Source: Alteromonas naphthalenivorans (lineage in GTDB: Bacteria; Pseudomonadota; Gammaproteobacteria; Enterobacterales; Alteromonadaceae). From it: a DNA stretch of 64,000 bases. The stretch covers positions 3,410,001 through 3,474,000 of the forward strand of contig NC_015554.1 of assembly GCF_000213655.1 (NCBI RefSeq). The letters are read 5' to 3'. The notes below the pieces were generated by a model, which saw nothing but the letters and a program-made list of their open reading frames with translations, ran no database searches and had not been told where the DNA came from. Shown here piece by piece: positions 53,886-63,984 of the stretch (its first letter is position 1; every line of letters starts with the position of its first letter). Made by a program: the position numbers and the translations under genes.

Positions 53886-55253
53886 ATGAATCGAAAACTT
53901 CTGTCGCTGGCAATCGGTTTCTCAGTAACAACCGGTGCCCTTGCCGATGATCTGACACAAGTGTATCAACAAGCACTCGCCAATGACCCTTTGGTAAATC
54001 AAGCGAAAGCGCAGCGTGATGCTGCATTTGAAGGGATCAGCATTAGTCGTGCAAACCTTCTTCCTCAAATTTCTGGGTCTATGTCGTACACCACCTCTAC
54101 CACAGAGAGTGCACAAACATTAGGTACTAACGCAGAAGACTTACAAGTAGTCACCTTTGAAACAGACAATGACAATATCGATTACGGCATTTCGTTGTCT
54201 ATGTCGTTGTACGACCACGCAAACTGGGTTGGCTTAGATCGCGCCGAAAAAGTGGCAGAACAAAGCGATGCGCAATTAGCCGCTAGCATGCAAGACCTAA
54301 TTGTACGTTCGGTTACTGCTTATTTTGATGTATTACGTGCACGTGATAGCGTTGAATTTGTTAATGCAGAAAAACGAGCCATTGAGCGTCAGTTAGAACA
54401 AACCCGTCAGCGCTTCGAAGTAGGGCTTACCGCTATTACTGATGTGCACGAAGCACAAGCTAACTACGACAGCACTGTCGCTCAAGAGATTCAGGCTGAA
54501 AACCAGCTAGAATTCGCCCTTGAAGCACTACGTGTTATCACCGGTAAATACCACGACCGCTTGTTTGGCTTAGATAAAGAAACCTTCTCTGCCACTATGC
54601 CAGTGCCTGCAAAAGTCGATAACTGGTTAGAAACGGCGCAAGATAAAAACTTAGCATTGTTGGTTGACCGTTTAGCGATGGATATTGCTAAAGAAGATAT
54701 CGCTGCTGCCCGTTCAGGCCACTTACCTACCCTTGACCTATCGGCAAGCCTTGGTCGCTCGAAAAATGACGTAGATTCACAGTTTATTCAGTACGAAACA
54801 CCTTACCTTGATAGCGAGTCAATTGGCCTGTCAGTGTCAGTACCGATTTACTCTGGCCATCGTGTAAGCTCGCAAACTGACCAAGCGAAATACCTTTACG
54901 TTTCTGCCAGCCAAGCGGCTGAACAAACGTACCGTGAAACGGTTCAGTCTATTCGTAGCTCGTTTAATAACGTAAAAGCGTCAATATCTACCATTCGCGC
55001 CCTTGAACAGTCTGTGGTTTCTGCAAACAGTGCGTTAAAAGCAACTGAAGCGGGATTTGATGTAGGAACGCGTACTATTGTGGATGTACTTGATAGCACC
55101 CGTAATTTGTTTGATGCACGCAATAACTTATCTGGCGCGCGCTACGACTTTATTCAATCGGTTGTTACGCTGAAACAAGCTGCTGGTACCTTAACCGGCG
55201 AAGATGTGGCTATTATCAACCGTGGCTTAAAGCCAATGGAAGACGCTGAATAA
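53886..55253 (+). CDS. tolC: Outer membrane channel TolC
   Basis: A 455-residue outer membrane efflux protein that serves type I secretion and RND or ABC pumps. A signal peptide (cut after ALA, about residue 20) is followed by two OEP repeats. The first has QRDAAFEGISISRANLLPQISGS and the second has DIAKEDIAAARSGHLPTLDLSASLG with FDVGTRTIVDVLDSTRNL. AGGAAG precedes ATG 53886. It is divergent from nudF, the same order as in enteric bacteria. A terminator follows. Confidence 0.94.
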   Translation: MNRKLLSLAIGFSVTTGALADDLTQVYQQALANDPLVNQAKAQRDAAFEGISISRANLLPQISGSMSYTTSTTESAQTLGTNAEDLQVVTFETDNDNIDYGISLSMSLYDHANWVGLDRAEKVAEQSDAQLAASMQDLIVRSVTAYFDVLRARDSVEFVNAEKRAIERQLEQTRQRFEVGLTAITDVHEAQANYDSTVAQEIQAENQLEFALEALRVITGKYHDRLFGLDKETFSATMPVPAKVDNWLETAQDKNLALLVDRLAMDIAKEDIAAARSGHLPTLDLSASLGRSKNDVDSQFIQYETPYLDSESIGLSVSVPIYSGHRVSSQTDQAKYLYVSASQAAEQTYRETVQSIRSSFNNVKASISTIRALEQSVVSANSALKATEAGFDVGTRTIVDVLDSTRNLFDARNNLSGARYDFIQSVVTLKQAAGTLTGEDVAIINRGLKPMEDAE

Positions 55254-55302
55254 TCATCGGCAACATAAACTGAATAATACCTGGCGATAAACCAGTGTCA
55301 TA

Positions 55303-55330
55303 AAAGAAGGCGGCATTAGCCGCCTTCTTT
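55303..55330 (+). terminator. Terminator after tolC
   Basis: AAAGAAGGCGGC pairs with GCCGCCTTCTTT around a 4-base ATTA loop, 49 bases after the stop. The TTCTTT tail is short, so strength is moderate. Confidence 0.8.
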
Positions 55331-55521
55331 GTAAATGATGTAATATTTAAAGATAATGTCAGACACGTTAAGCCGGTAATATGCCGCTGATACAATTTTA
55401 CTTGCAACAAGCACAATGCATCGTCCATGATGTTGCCCCTTTTTTTATTATCCCTAAATAAGCCTATTTATCTTAAGTGATTGGCAGCGCTTATTTGTTT
55501 GTAATGTGAGCAAAGAAAAAC

Positions 55522-56358
55522 ATGCAAGCTTCTGAGTTACAGAGTCGATTTGAACGTATTCGCGCTAATAAATGGTTTGAAGCCTTTGTGGTTAGCGTTA
55601 TCGTCATTTCAGCGTTATTAGTTGGCGCCAAAACCTATGAACTGCCTGCTGGGTTTGGCAGTGTTACCCTATTACTAGATTGGTTTATCAGCGCATTTTT
55701 CTTAACTGAAATTACTATTCGCTTTTTAGGCGAACCCCGAAAGCGAGACTTTTTCAAAAGTTTCTGGAATGTCTTCGATACCGTTATTGTTATTATCAGC
55801 CTTATACCCGCCGATGATACTGAACTTGCGTTGATAGCACGATTAGTTAGGGTATTTAGGGTATTGCGGATGATCTCTATCATTCCTGAACTTCGCATAC
55901 TCTTAGTGTCACTGGTAAAAGCTTTGCCTCAACTGGGCTACGTAATGTTGCTCATGTTTATCATTTTTTACATATACGCCGCGGTTGGCAGCACGTTGTT
56001 TGGCGATATCAACCCAACGCTTTGGGGCGACATTACCATCTCATTGCTTACCCTATTTAGGGTGATGACATTTGAAGATTGGACCGATGTTATGTACGAA
56101 ACCATGGAGGTTTATCCGCTTAGCTGGGTGTACTACTTAACCTTTATCTTCTTTACTGCATTCGCCTTTTTGAACATGGTGATTGGTATTGTGGTGAACG
56201 TGATGGAGCGTGAGAACGAAAAAGCCAGGGAAGAAAAAGAAGCGCTGCTAAGAGCGGAATTAGAAGCTGAAGGCCACAGCGAACCTACATTACAAGACGT
56301 AATGGCAGAGCTCACGGCGATTAAGGCCAAACTCGAAGAACCAAACTCAAAAAAATAA
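55522..56358 (+). CDS. Bacterial voltage-gated cation channel (NaChBac/NavAb type)
   Basis: A 278-residue single-domain six-segment channel subunit that would form a homotetramer in the inner membrane. S1-S3 lie at about 18-105. S4 has Arg residues at every third position (ARLVRVFRVLRMISIIPELR, about 113-132). S5 and S6 flank a pore with the filter TFEDWTD (183-189). A C-terminal coiled coil follows (about 225-275). Sodium channels of this family have TLESWSM-type filters. The extra Asp at 186 and 189 make this one more acidic, closer to calcium-selective variants. Ion preference is an inference. Confidence 0.88.
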   Translation: MQASELQSRFERIRANKWFEAFVVSVIVISALLVGAKTYELPAGFGSVTLLLDWFISAFFLTEITIRFLGEPRKRDFFKSFWNVFDTVIVIISLIPADDTELALIARLVRVFRVLRMISIIPELRILLVSLVKALPQLGYVMLLMFIIFYIYAAVGSTLFGDINPTLWGDITISLLTLFRVMTFEDWTDVMYETMEVYPLSWVYYLTFIFFTAFAFLNMVIGIVVNVMERENEKAREEKEALLRAELEAEGHSEPTLQDVMAELTAIKAKLEEPNSKK

Positions 56359-56380
56359 CCAACAGTAATAACGAACAGCC

Positions 56381-56421
56381 AAAAAAAGCGCCAAAGGAAG
56401 ATATCACCTAGGCGCTTTTTT
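56381..56421. terminator. Bidirectional terminator between channel and TPR gene
   Basis: AAAAAAGCGCC pairs with GGCGCTTTTTT, with an inner AGG/CCT arm. It can serve the plus-strand channel gene and, in reverse, the minus-strand TPR gene. Confidence 0.85.
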
Positions 56422-56503
56422 CGTTTGTATTAACTTAGCTATCGGTTTAGTAACCTATTTAGCTGTCAGTTTGCTTATACGCTTTAAGGTACCAAACACC
56501 CTT

Positions 56504-59281
56504 TTATAATCCGTAGCGCGTTTTAAGCGTTTCTATACGCTCAAGTGATACTTCTTTTTCAAACTCTCTGCTTGCTAGGCGTCGCTTAGCTAAAGCACTT
56601 TTATCCATCTGCAATAACAGCTCTACGTGATTAAGGTAAACCTCATCATTTAAAATAGGTCGAGTTGCAATATCTGAATACAGCTTAAGCGCAGCTTCTT
56701 TATCGCCTTTGGCAATCAGTATTTGCGCTAGCGTATCTACAGAGTCTGCATTTTCAGGTTGTAAAGATACGGCCTTTTTCGCCATGGTTTCAGCTTTATC
56801 TAGGTTTCCATTTTGAAAACTTAAAAACGCTAAGTTATTCAACACCACAAAATTATCAGGGGTTTTAGTCAAAATAGTTTCATAGGTCGCTATGGCTGTT
56901 TGTTTATCGCTAGCAATTTGGCGTTCGGCTAATAGCATGGCACTGCGCACATCGTTTGGCGTGTTCTGCACATGCTTTTCAAGAAATGAAAAGGCTTCGG
57001 CTTGTTTACCTGTCATTTCAAGAATGGCAACCATTAGCAAGGCCATGTCCGAGTTTGGCGTAGCTTCATAAGCCACCTCTGCATGCTCCAATGCTTCTTC
57101 TGGTTGCTTATCGATAACATACAGCCTGGCAAGAATACCGCGAACGAATGGCAGTGCTTGCACCTCATCAGAGGTACTATTAATAATCTCCCATGCCGGT
57201 TTACTTTGCCCCATCATGGCGTGGAAATACGCTTTTAAAAGACTAATCTGGGCATCTGGACGTTTCGCTAATACTTTTTCAGTAAGCGCTAAACCGTCGC
57301 GGTAGTTATTCTGAGAATCAAGGATAAGCAGCATGCCCAATACCGCATTTTTATCTTGCGGATAAAATTCAATCCAACGTTCGAACAAGGCTTTGGCTTT
57401 TTCAACTTCGTTTTCACGAATTAGGCCCTGACCTTTTAAATTCCAAAACGCAATTGGGGTGCTTTCATCACCTTCAACAGAGGCTAACAAGCTATTATTC
57501 TTGGCTACTTCGCCCATTCGCGAATAAATACGCGCCAATAATAAACGCAAGTTTATATCGGCTGATTCTTCTGCAAGTTGCTTCTCTAAGTAATCAACCA
57601 CTACTGCTTCATTTTTTTCTCGCGCTTCTAGGGCGTACCACATGGTCAACGCTTGCACGTCCGAAGGGTTATCTTTTATATGAGACTTCACAAGCGTAAT
57701 AGCGTCAGCAAACTGCTTTTGCGCAATCAGTAACTTCACTTTGGCATAAGCCACTTCTTTATCGGCACCCTCTAACTTTTCAGCGCTATTTAATAAGTCA
57801 GTGGCTGTAGTAAAGTCTTCCTCAACAATAGCAATGCTAGCTAAGTACACCAAAGGCAATGCATCACTTGGCGCTTGCTCACGCCATTCACTGGCAGCAA
57901 CCTTGGCTTTTTCTAGCTCGCCAGTAGCGATGTACGCGCGCAGCAAAGTGTTTTGAGAGGCGGCAGATTCTGGCGCCCGCTGAACGGCTTCTTCAATGTT
58001 AACCAAACCGGTCACATCGTTTAACGAGAGTTGTAACACACCTAAACGAGCGAGATCTTCTGGTGAGGTATCCACTACCGCTTCGGTTTTTTCAACCATT
58101 TGTTTAGCACCAACCACGTTACCTTCACGAAGTAATTGATACCCCGCTTTAGAAAATAACGCTGCGTCTGTGGTCGCGTCGCCTTCTACTCGGTTTAATA
58201 CAGCAAGGGCTTCGTCATTTTCGCCCAGTTGCAACATGCTGTCTGCCAGCATTCTTAAGCCTGGGTGATTTTCAGGTAGCCGTGACGCCACCATAGTAAG
58301 ATGTCGTTGGGCCGCTTCAAAATCTTGAATTTGATACGCGCTGAAACCGGCAACCAATCGCACCACTTGATCGTTACGACCGTTTTGTACTGCTGTTTCC
58401 AAATGCGCTAACGCTTTTGCATGATTACCATTCGCTGATTCAATTATGCCTTTAAACGTATTAAGCAATGGATGGGCTTCATTCAGCGTTAATAGTTCAT
58501 CCACCACTGGCTCAGCACGTGCTAAATCGCGTTGCTCTATTAGCAAAGCAGCGTATGCGAATTTACTGGTCACGTCTTTAGGGTAGGCTTTGGTGTAATC
58601 TTCGTAAACACCAATGGCTTCTGCTTGCTTTTGCTCTAACAAGTAAAGGCGGGCAAGCTGTAGTAAAACATCTTTGTTGCTTGGCGCTTGCTCTCGGAGT
58701 GCCTCTGTAGCAGTCAGTGCCTGTGTATAGTCTTCGGCAAGTACATATTGATAGCTTTCAATTAACCCCTTATATACAGACTGCGTATCGAGGGTTAATA
58801 AATCATCTAGTAGCGCTTCAGCCTCTGCCAATTTCTCTAACTGTACTAAGGCTTGGAGTTTATAAAAACCGACTTCGGCAGATTCTACGGCGGTCATGCC
58901 CTCTGCACGATAATCCACTTCTCCTAACGCGTTTTCTGCTCCCGATTGTTGATAGGCAACTGAGAGTAAGGGAATCACTTCACTGGCTGGGTGTCCTAGC
59001 TCTAACGCTTTGTTTAATTCTTTTTCTGCTGAGACATAATTATCATTTTGAAGGTATAATTTACCTAACTCAAAACGAGGTACCGCTGCATTGGGGTCCA
59101 TCTGAATGGCATTTTTATATTCAACAATTGCAGCAGCGTTATTTTGACTCTGTGCATAAGCTCGAGCGTCTTCTAGATGAGCGTCTATCGATTTATCACC
59201 GCATCCTGCTAAAAGGCTGCTCAAAAGAAGAACTGCGATAGAAGATCGCTTAAAAATCTGCTGTGGGTATTTCTTATTCAT
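56504..59281 (-). CDS. TPR-repeat lipoprotein (PrsT-like)
   Basis: A 925-residue protein of tandem TPR repeats from about residue 30 to the end. The lipobox is LLAGC (Cys27, then Gly-Asp), so an envelope lipoprotein. The repeat order and length match the PrsT family, TPR proteins associated with exosortase/PEP-CTERM exopolysaccharide systems. No exosortase or PEP-CTERM signal occurs in the window, so the link to that system is a family-based guess. Typical units are EYKNAIQMDPNAAVPRFELG and YLQNDNYVSAEKELNKALEL. It shares an intergenic region with the divergent deaD. Confidence 0.8.
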   Translation of the reverse strand: MNKKYPQQIFKRSSIAVLLLSSLLAGCGDKSIDAHLEDARAYAQSQNNAAAIVEYKNAIQMDPNAAVPRFELGKLYLQNDNYVSAEKELNKALELGHPASEVIPLLSVAYQQSGAENALGEVDYRAEGMTAVESAEVGFYKLQALVQLEKLAEAEALLDDLLTLDTQSVYKGLIESYQYVLAEDYTQALTATEALREQAPSNKDVLLQLARLYLLEQKQAEAIGVYEDYTKAYPKDVTSKFAYAALLIEQRDLARAEPVVDELLTLNEAHPLLNTFKGIIESANGNHAKALAHLETAVQNGRNDQVVRLVAGFSAYQIQDFEAAQRHLTMVASRLPENHPGLRMLADSMLQLGENDEALAVLNRVEGDATTDAALFSKAGYQLLREGNVVGAKQMVEKTEAVVDTSPEDLARLGVLQLSLNDVTGLVNIEEAVQRAPESAASQNTLLRAYIATGELEKAKVAASEWREQAPSDALPLVYLASIAIVEEDFTTATDLLNSAEKLEGADKEVAYAKVKLLIAQKQFADAITLVKSHIKDNPSDVQALTMWYALEAREKNEAVVVDYLEKQLAEESADINLRLLLARIYSRMGEVAKNNSLLASVEGDESTPIAFWNLKGQGLIRENEVEKAKALFERWIEFYPQDKNAVLGMLLILDSQNNYRDGLALTEKVLAKRPDAQISLLKAYFHAMMGQSKPAWEIINSTSDEVQALPFVRGILARLYVIDKQPEEALEHAEVAYEATPNSDMALLMVAILEMTGKQAEAFSFLEKHVQNTPNDVRSAMLLAERQIASDKQTAIATYETILTKTPDNFVVLNNLAFLSFQNGNLDKAETMAKKAVSLQPENADSVDTLAQILIAKGDKEAALKLYSDIATRPILNDEVYLNHVELLLQMDKSALAKRRLASREFEKEVSLERIETLKTRYGL

Positions 59282-59497
59282 TGTCGTTCCTTTGCCCTAC
59301 ATCATTTGAATTTCGAGGTATACCCGAAGTTTACACTATCAATTGTGCATTTTTTCGTCATTATTGTGCAATTTCGTGGCAACCTGACCATTATTCGAAT
59401 ATAATAACGTTTTTTGCAATACCGCGAGCACACTCCGACGTTTGAAGGCGTCCTACAGTATGCCGCACCCTCCTTACTTAAAGCATCAGGACCCTTA

Positions 59498-61264
59498 ATG
59501 ACAACAACTGTCGACATGACATTTAAAGATCTAAAACTACCAGAACCTATCTTACAAGCCCTTGAAAAAGTTGGCTACGAGAAACCGTCACCTATTCAAG
59601 CCGAGAGTATTCCATTACTGCTTGAAGGTCACGACTTACTCGGTCAGGCCCAGACAGGGACAGGAAAAACCGCAGCGTTTGCCCTTCCAATGTTGGCAAA
59701 TATCGATCCTGAGCAACGTAAGCCGCAATTACTGGTACTAGCACCTACTCGCGAATTAGCGATTCAGGTAGCAGAAGCGTTCCAAGTGTACGCTAGTTTC
59801 AGCCATAAAATTAAAGTACTGCCTGTTTACGGCGGTCAATCTTACGACAACCAAATTCGCCAGCTTAAGCGCGGCGTTCAAGTTGTGGTAGGTACACCAG
59901 GTCGTGTTATCGACCATATCAAACGTAAAACGTTGGATTTAAGTGAACTTAAATTCCTCGTACTTGATGAAGCCGACGAAATGTTACGCATGGGCTTTAT
60001 TGATGACGTTGAGCTTATTTTGAGCCACGCGCCAGCTGAACGCCAAACGGCGTTGTTCTCGGCAACTATGCCTGGTCCAATTAAGAAAATTACTCAGCGT
60101 TACCTTAAAGATCCTAAGCACGTAAAAATTGCTTCTAAGGTAAGTACTGCAAGTACTATTCGTCAACGTTACTGCCAAGTAGCTCCTCACCATAAGCTTG
60201 AGGCACTTACGAGAATCATGGAAGTAGAGCGTTTTGACGGCATGATTATTTTCGTGCGTACTAAAACAGCTACTGTTGAACTTGCTGATAAACTTTCTGC
60301 ACGTGGATACGATGTTGAACCGCTAAATGGTGATATTCCTCAGAACGCTCGTGAGCGTACTGTTGATAAACTTAAGCAAGGTAACATTGATATCTTGGTA
60401 GCAACTGATGTTGTTGCACGTGGTCTTGATGTTGAACGTGTTAGCCACGTTATCAACTACGACGTACCTTACGATAGTGAATCTTATGTTCACCGTATTG
60501 GTCGTACAGGCCGTGCAGGTCGTACTGGTGATGCAATACTTTTCATCTCACATCGTGAAAAGCGTATGCTTTTCTCTATCGAGAAAACGACTAAGCAGCC
60601 AATTGAAGTAATGCCAATTCCTTCAATTAGTGAAATCAACGAAACCCGTTTAAGCCGTTTCAAGCAATCTGTTATTGATGCTACGCAAGATGACAGCATT
60701 GAAACACTTATTCCATTAGTTGAGATGATTAAAGAAGAAGCTGAAGCTTCTCCTGAAGTGCTTATGGCAGCATTGCTTAAGATTGCACAAGGTGATGAGC
60801 CGCTTATCCTTAAAGAAAGCGACCGCCCTGATCTTCACAGCAAACCACCTCGTGACAGCCGTGAGCCTCGTGGCGACCGCAGAGATGGTGGACGTGACGG
60901 TCGTGAACGTAAGCCTAGAGCACCTCGCACTGGTCGTAAGCCAGAAGCAGGTATGCAACGCTTCCGTATTGACGTAGGTCATACACACGGTGCTAAGCCG
61001 GGTAATATCGTTGGTGCTATCGCAAACGAAGGTAACATGGATTCTAAGCACATTGGTGCTATTGAAATTTATGATAACTTCAGTACTGTTGATTTGCCGG
61101 AAGGCATGCCAAAAGAGACTAAAGACAAGCTTCAAGGTACTCGCGTAGCGGGTCAACGTTTGTCTATTCGCGAATGGTCAGACACACCACCGGCAAAGCG
61201 TGAGCGAGGCGACAACCGTGGTGAAAACCGCAGCCGTGATAATCGCGCACGTCGCAAGTCGTAA
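59498..61264 (+). CDS. deaD: DEAD-box RNA helicase DeaD/CsdA
   Basis: A 588-residue RNA helicase for ribosome assembly and mRNA unwinding, often raised in cold. Helicase motifs are AQTGTGKT, PTRELA, DEAD (VLDEADEML), SAT and HRIGRTGRAGR. The C-terminus has an Arg/Asp/Gly-rich stretch (about 465-490) and then a DbpA-type RNA-binding domain (about 500-565) and a basic tail. ATG 59498 is chosen as CAGGA lies 6-7 bases upstream and the earlier in-frame Met at 59414 is not family-like. A long leader is possible. A terminator at 61342-61377 follows. Confidence 0.93.
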   Translation: MTTTVDMTFKDLKLPEPILQALEKVGYEKPSPIQAESIPLLLEGHDLLGQAQTGTGKTAAFALPMLANIDPEQRKPQLLVLAPTRELAIQVAEAFQVYASFSHKIKVLPVYGGQSYDNQIRQLKRGVQVVVGTPGRVIDHIKRKTLDLSELKFLVLDEADEMLRMGFIDDVELILSHAPAERQTALFSATMPGPIKKITQRYLKDPKHVKIASKVSTASTIRQRYCQVAPHHKLEALTRIMEVERFDGMIIFVRTKTATVELADKLSARGYDVEPLNGDIPQNARERTVDKLKQGNIDILVATDVVARGLDVERVSHVINYDVPYDSESYVHRIGRTGRAGRTGDAILFISHREKRMLFSIEKTTKQPIEVMPIPSISEINETRLSRFKQSVIDATQDDSIETLIPLVEMIKEEAEASPEVLMAALLKIAQGDEPLILKESDRPDLHSKPPRDSREPRGDRRDGGRDGRERKPRAPRTGRKPEAGMQRFRIDVGHTHGAKPGNIVGAIANEGNMDSKHIGAIEIYDNFSTVDLPEGMPKETKDKLQGTRVAGQRLSIREWSDTPPAKRERGDNRGENRSRDNRARRKS

Positions 61265-61341
61265 GAACGAAAAACAAGAACATTTCGCCTTTATATAACA
61301 TTAGTGAATATGAAGGCTGATTTCGTTGTTTATAAATAAAA

Positions 61342-61377
61342 AGAATTAGCGCAAAATAGCGTTAGTTCTTTTTTTTT
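61342..61377 (+). terminator. Terminator between deaD and cysG
   Basis: AGAATTAGCGC pairs with GCGTTAGTTCT (two G-U pairs) around a 6-base loop, followed by nine or more T. It ends about 13 bases before the cysG start, which leaves almost no room for a cysG promoter downstream of it. Confidence 0.85.
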
Positions 61378-61389
61378 ATGTGCACCTCA

Positions 61390-62775
61390 ATGGATTACTT
61401 TCCCCTATTTTTAGATGCTCGCTCTCTTCGCTGTTTAATTGTCGGCGCTGGAGAAGTAGCAGCCCGCAAACTTGAGCTCATCATGAAAACCCCTGCCCAC
61501 ATTACTGTGGTGGCGCCTTGGGCCTGCGAAACCGTAAAACGTTTGGCTAAAAACGAGAAAGTAACCCTTATTGAACGGGAATTTATCGACAGCGATTTAA
61601 CCGATAAAGACATGGTTTTTATCGCCACCGATAAATCTGAAACCAACCAAGCTATTCACGATTTAGCGCGCGAACAAATAGTGCTCGTCAATGTGGTTGA
61701 TAACACGCCACTTTGCCAATTCATCACCCCTTCTATTGTAGACCGTTCCCCTATTATTATTGCTATGAGCAGTGGCGGCGTAGCCCCGGTGTTATTGCGG
61801 TACTTGCGTCAAAAACTGGAAACCGTGCTGCCTGCTAATTTAAGTAAACTAGGTGCCTTCTCTGAAAAATTCAGAGAAAAAGTAAAGCAATCTTTAAATG
61901 GTGTTACTGCTAGGCGATATTTCTGGGAAGACGTGTTAGACGGCGATATAGCTGAAATGGTTGAAAAAGGCCAAGACAGTAAAGCCGATGCAGCGTTTGA
62001 GACCGCGCTAACGGCAGCGGCTGAAAATAACCAAGTTCAAGGTCAGGTTTATTTAGTTGGCGCAGGCCCTGGCGATCCTGATTTACTGACTTTTCGCGCA
62101 TTGCGCCTAATGCAAAAAGCCGATGTGGTGGTTTACGATAGATTGGTGTCGCCACAGATTTTAGAACTCGTTCGCCGCGATGCTGAAAAGATTTACGTTG
62201 GTAAAGCGAAGAGCAATCATAGCTTGCCGCAAGATGACATAAACCAGTTGATGGTTGATGAAGCGAAAAAAGGCAATCGGGTTGTGCGCTTAAAAGGCGG
62301 AGACCCGTTTATTTTTGGCCGTGGCGGCGAAGAAATTCAAACGCTTATTCAACATGGAATAGAGTTTCAAGTTGTACCTGGCATTACCGCGGCTAATGGC
62401 GCATCAAGCTATGCAGGCATTCCTCTAACCCATAGAGATCATGCGCAATCAGTGGTGTTTGCTACAGGCCACTTAAAAGACGGTACGATTGATTTGAATT
62501 GGCAGTCGTTAGCACATAAAAACCAAACGATTGTATTTTATATGGGGTTAACGGGCTTACCCATTATCTGTGAGAAGTTAATCGAAAACGGTCTTACACC
62601 AGATACGCCAATTGCCCTTATTCAGTCGGCTACCACCGAAAACCAAGTAGTGGTGACAGGCACACTTAGCGATATTACGCAAAACCCTGCTACATCAGCA
62701 TTAAAGCCACCAACGTTAATCATTGTGGGTACGGTGGTGAGTTTACATAAACAGCTAAATTGGTTCGGTGACTAG
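61390..62775 (+). CDS. cysG: Siroheme synthase CysG
   Basis: A 461-residue trifunctional enzyme that makes siroheme from uroporphyrinogen III. The N-terminal half is the precorrin-2 dehydrogenase/ferrochelatase (MDYFPLFLDAR, NAD-binding IVGAGEVAARK, and the AMSSGG Ser). From about residue 218 the SUMT domain follows (VYLVGAGPGDPDLLTF, VRLKGGDPFIFGRGGEE, VPGITAANGASSYAGIPLTHR). I chose ATG 61390, giving MDYFPLF as in other CysG, over 61378. No ribosome binding site is visible because a terminator lies immediately before the gene. It supplies siroheme to NirB and sulfite reductase. Confidence 0.93.
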   Translation: MDYFPLFLDARSLRCLIVGAGEVAARKLELIMKTPAHITVVAPWACETVKRLAKNEKVTLIEREFIDSDLTDKDMVFIATDKSETNQAIHDLAREQIVLVNVVDNTPLCQFITPSIVDRSPIIIAMSSGGVAPVLLRYLRQKLETVLPANLSKLGAFSEKFREKVKQSLNGVTARRYFWEDVLDGDIAEMVEKGQDSKADAAFETALTAAAENNQVQGQVYLVGAGPGDPDLLTFRALRLMQKADVVVYDRLVSPQILELVRRDAEKIYVGKAKSNHSLPQDDINQLMVDEAKKGNRVVRLKGGDPFIFGRGGEEIQTLIQHGIEFQVVPGITAANGASSYAGIPLTHRDHAQSVVFATGHLKDGTIDLNWQSLAHKNQTIVFYMGLTGLPIICEKLIENGLTPDTPIALIQSATTENQVVVTGTLSDITQNPATSALKPPTLIIVGTVVSLHKQLNWFGD

Positions 62776-62909
62776 TTTGCGCCAGTAAGCAGGCGTGGTT
62801 TTAACTAATTTGTTGCAATTTATGCCTGCGAACGCATACTGAATTAATCAGCTACGCGGCATATTGGCAGCAGCACATTGGTCGTCACACTAAAACGAAG
62901 GTTACATTT

Positions 62910-63944
62910 ATGGGGCAAATAAGTCGTCTTTGTCAGCAAACGGCCTTGTATGCCACAGGTTTGCCAACTCGACTATCTAAGTCGCTAGCGCTTTCGACTG
63001 CCTTGCCACTTAGTTTTGCGCTTCTTCTTTGCTTTGCCCCTATCGCCACTTACGCTGCTCAACTCTCTTTCAACAAAACCGTCTCGACTGATGATATACA
63101 GTTTGAATATCGATGGTTAGATAGTGAAGGTATTGAGCAATCCATTGCATTCTCTTTGCCCAATAGTGCATTAAAGGTCGCGCCTACCACACAGGCCAAC
63201 TATAAACCCGAAATAGCCCAACGTTACGTTACCGTATCGCTACTTAAAGAGGCTAAGAAGGTCGACCCACGTGAAGCAGTGGTGTCTGTTTCCAATGAAA
63301 ACGACGCAATTAATATAAAGGTTACATCAACAAAGCCAAATAAAGCTGACCAGATATTATCTCAGTTAAAAAGTGTGCAGCGTACCGCTTATACTGACTA
63401 TCTTGATAAACACTATTACACTCGGTTCACCACGCTTTTTAACCAGCAAGCGGTAAAGCCTGATCACCTTCGTTATGTTGCACAAACGTTTGAATCACTT
63501 AGACCTATCTCGGAAGCGTTTTACGACAAAGTAGATCGAATTGAAAATAACCGTGTTTACTTACAATTGATGACTAGCTGGGTACAAAGTATTCCTTATG
63601 ATTCCCTTGAAGACAGAGTTGCCAGTAATGGTTCTGGGTTTGCGCCTCCACTAGGGTTACTTATGCAAAATAGGGGGGACTGCGACAGTAAGGCGGTTTT
63701 AACTGGCGCGCTGGTACGTGCCTTTCTTCCTTCCACCAACATCGTTATGGTTTTTCTTCCCCATCATGCGTTATTAGGGGTAGCTATCAATGCGGTTCCT
63801 GAAGACGAGAAATTAGAGGTTGAGGGTGAGACTTATGTACTGTTTGACCCAACAGGCCCAGCCCTTATCCCCTTTGGCGATATTTCAGATGACACGAAAC
63901 GCTACATCTCTACCGGCCGTTATCAAGTGGAGAAAATTGACTAA
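62910..63944 (+). CDS. Exported transglutaminase-like cysteine protease-fold protein
   Basis: A 344-residue protein with a signal-like N-terminus (hydrophobic residues about 34-50, cleavage near TYAA) and a transglutaminase-like core. The likely catalytic triad is Cys in NRGDCDSKAVL (about residue 252), His in LPHHALLGV and Asp in YVLFDPTGP. The first 25 residues before the hydrophobic run are longer than usual for a signal peptide, so a later Met may be the true start or the segment may be an anchor. Substrate unknown; likely envelope-located. Confidence 0.7.
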   Translation: MGQISRLCQQTALYATGLPTRLSKSLALSTALPLSFALLLCFAPIATYAAQLSFNKTVSTDDIQFEYRWLDSEGIEQSIAFSLPNSALKVAPTTQANYKPEIAQRYVTVSLLKEAKKVDPREAVVSVSNENDAINIKVTSTKPNKADQILSQLKSVQRTAYTDYLDKHYYTRFTTLFNQQAVKPDHLRYVAQTFESLRPISEAFYDKVDRIENNRVYLQLMTSWVQSIPYDSLEDRVASNGSGFAPPLGLLMQNRGDCDSKAVLTGALVRAFLPSTNIVMVFLPHHALLGVAINAVPEDEKLEVEGETYVLFDPTGPALIPFGDISDDTKRYISTGRYQVEKID

Positions 63945-63950
63945 AACAAA

Positions 63951-63984
63951 AAGCGCATTCGCGGCTTGAGCCACGAACACGCTT
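63951..63984 (+). terminator. Possible hairpin terminator after the transglutaminase-like gene
   Basis: AAGCG, TTCG and GGC on the left pair with GCC, CGAA and CGCTT on the right, with small mismatches. There is no T run, so support is weak. Confidence 0.35.

Noticed and set aside
60716..61156. 146-codon minus-strand frame inside deaD
   Set aside because: It lies fully opposite the well-conserved DeaD C-terminus and has no family features.
61342..61377. Third ANTAR-type leader before cysG
   Set aside because: The loop is AAAATA without G at position 4 and there is no separate P2 overlapping the stem; a plain deaD terminator explains it.
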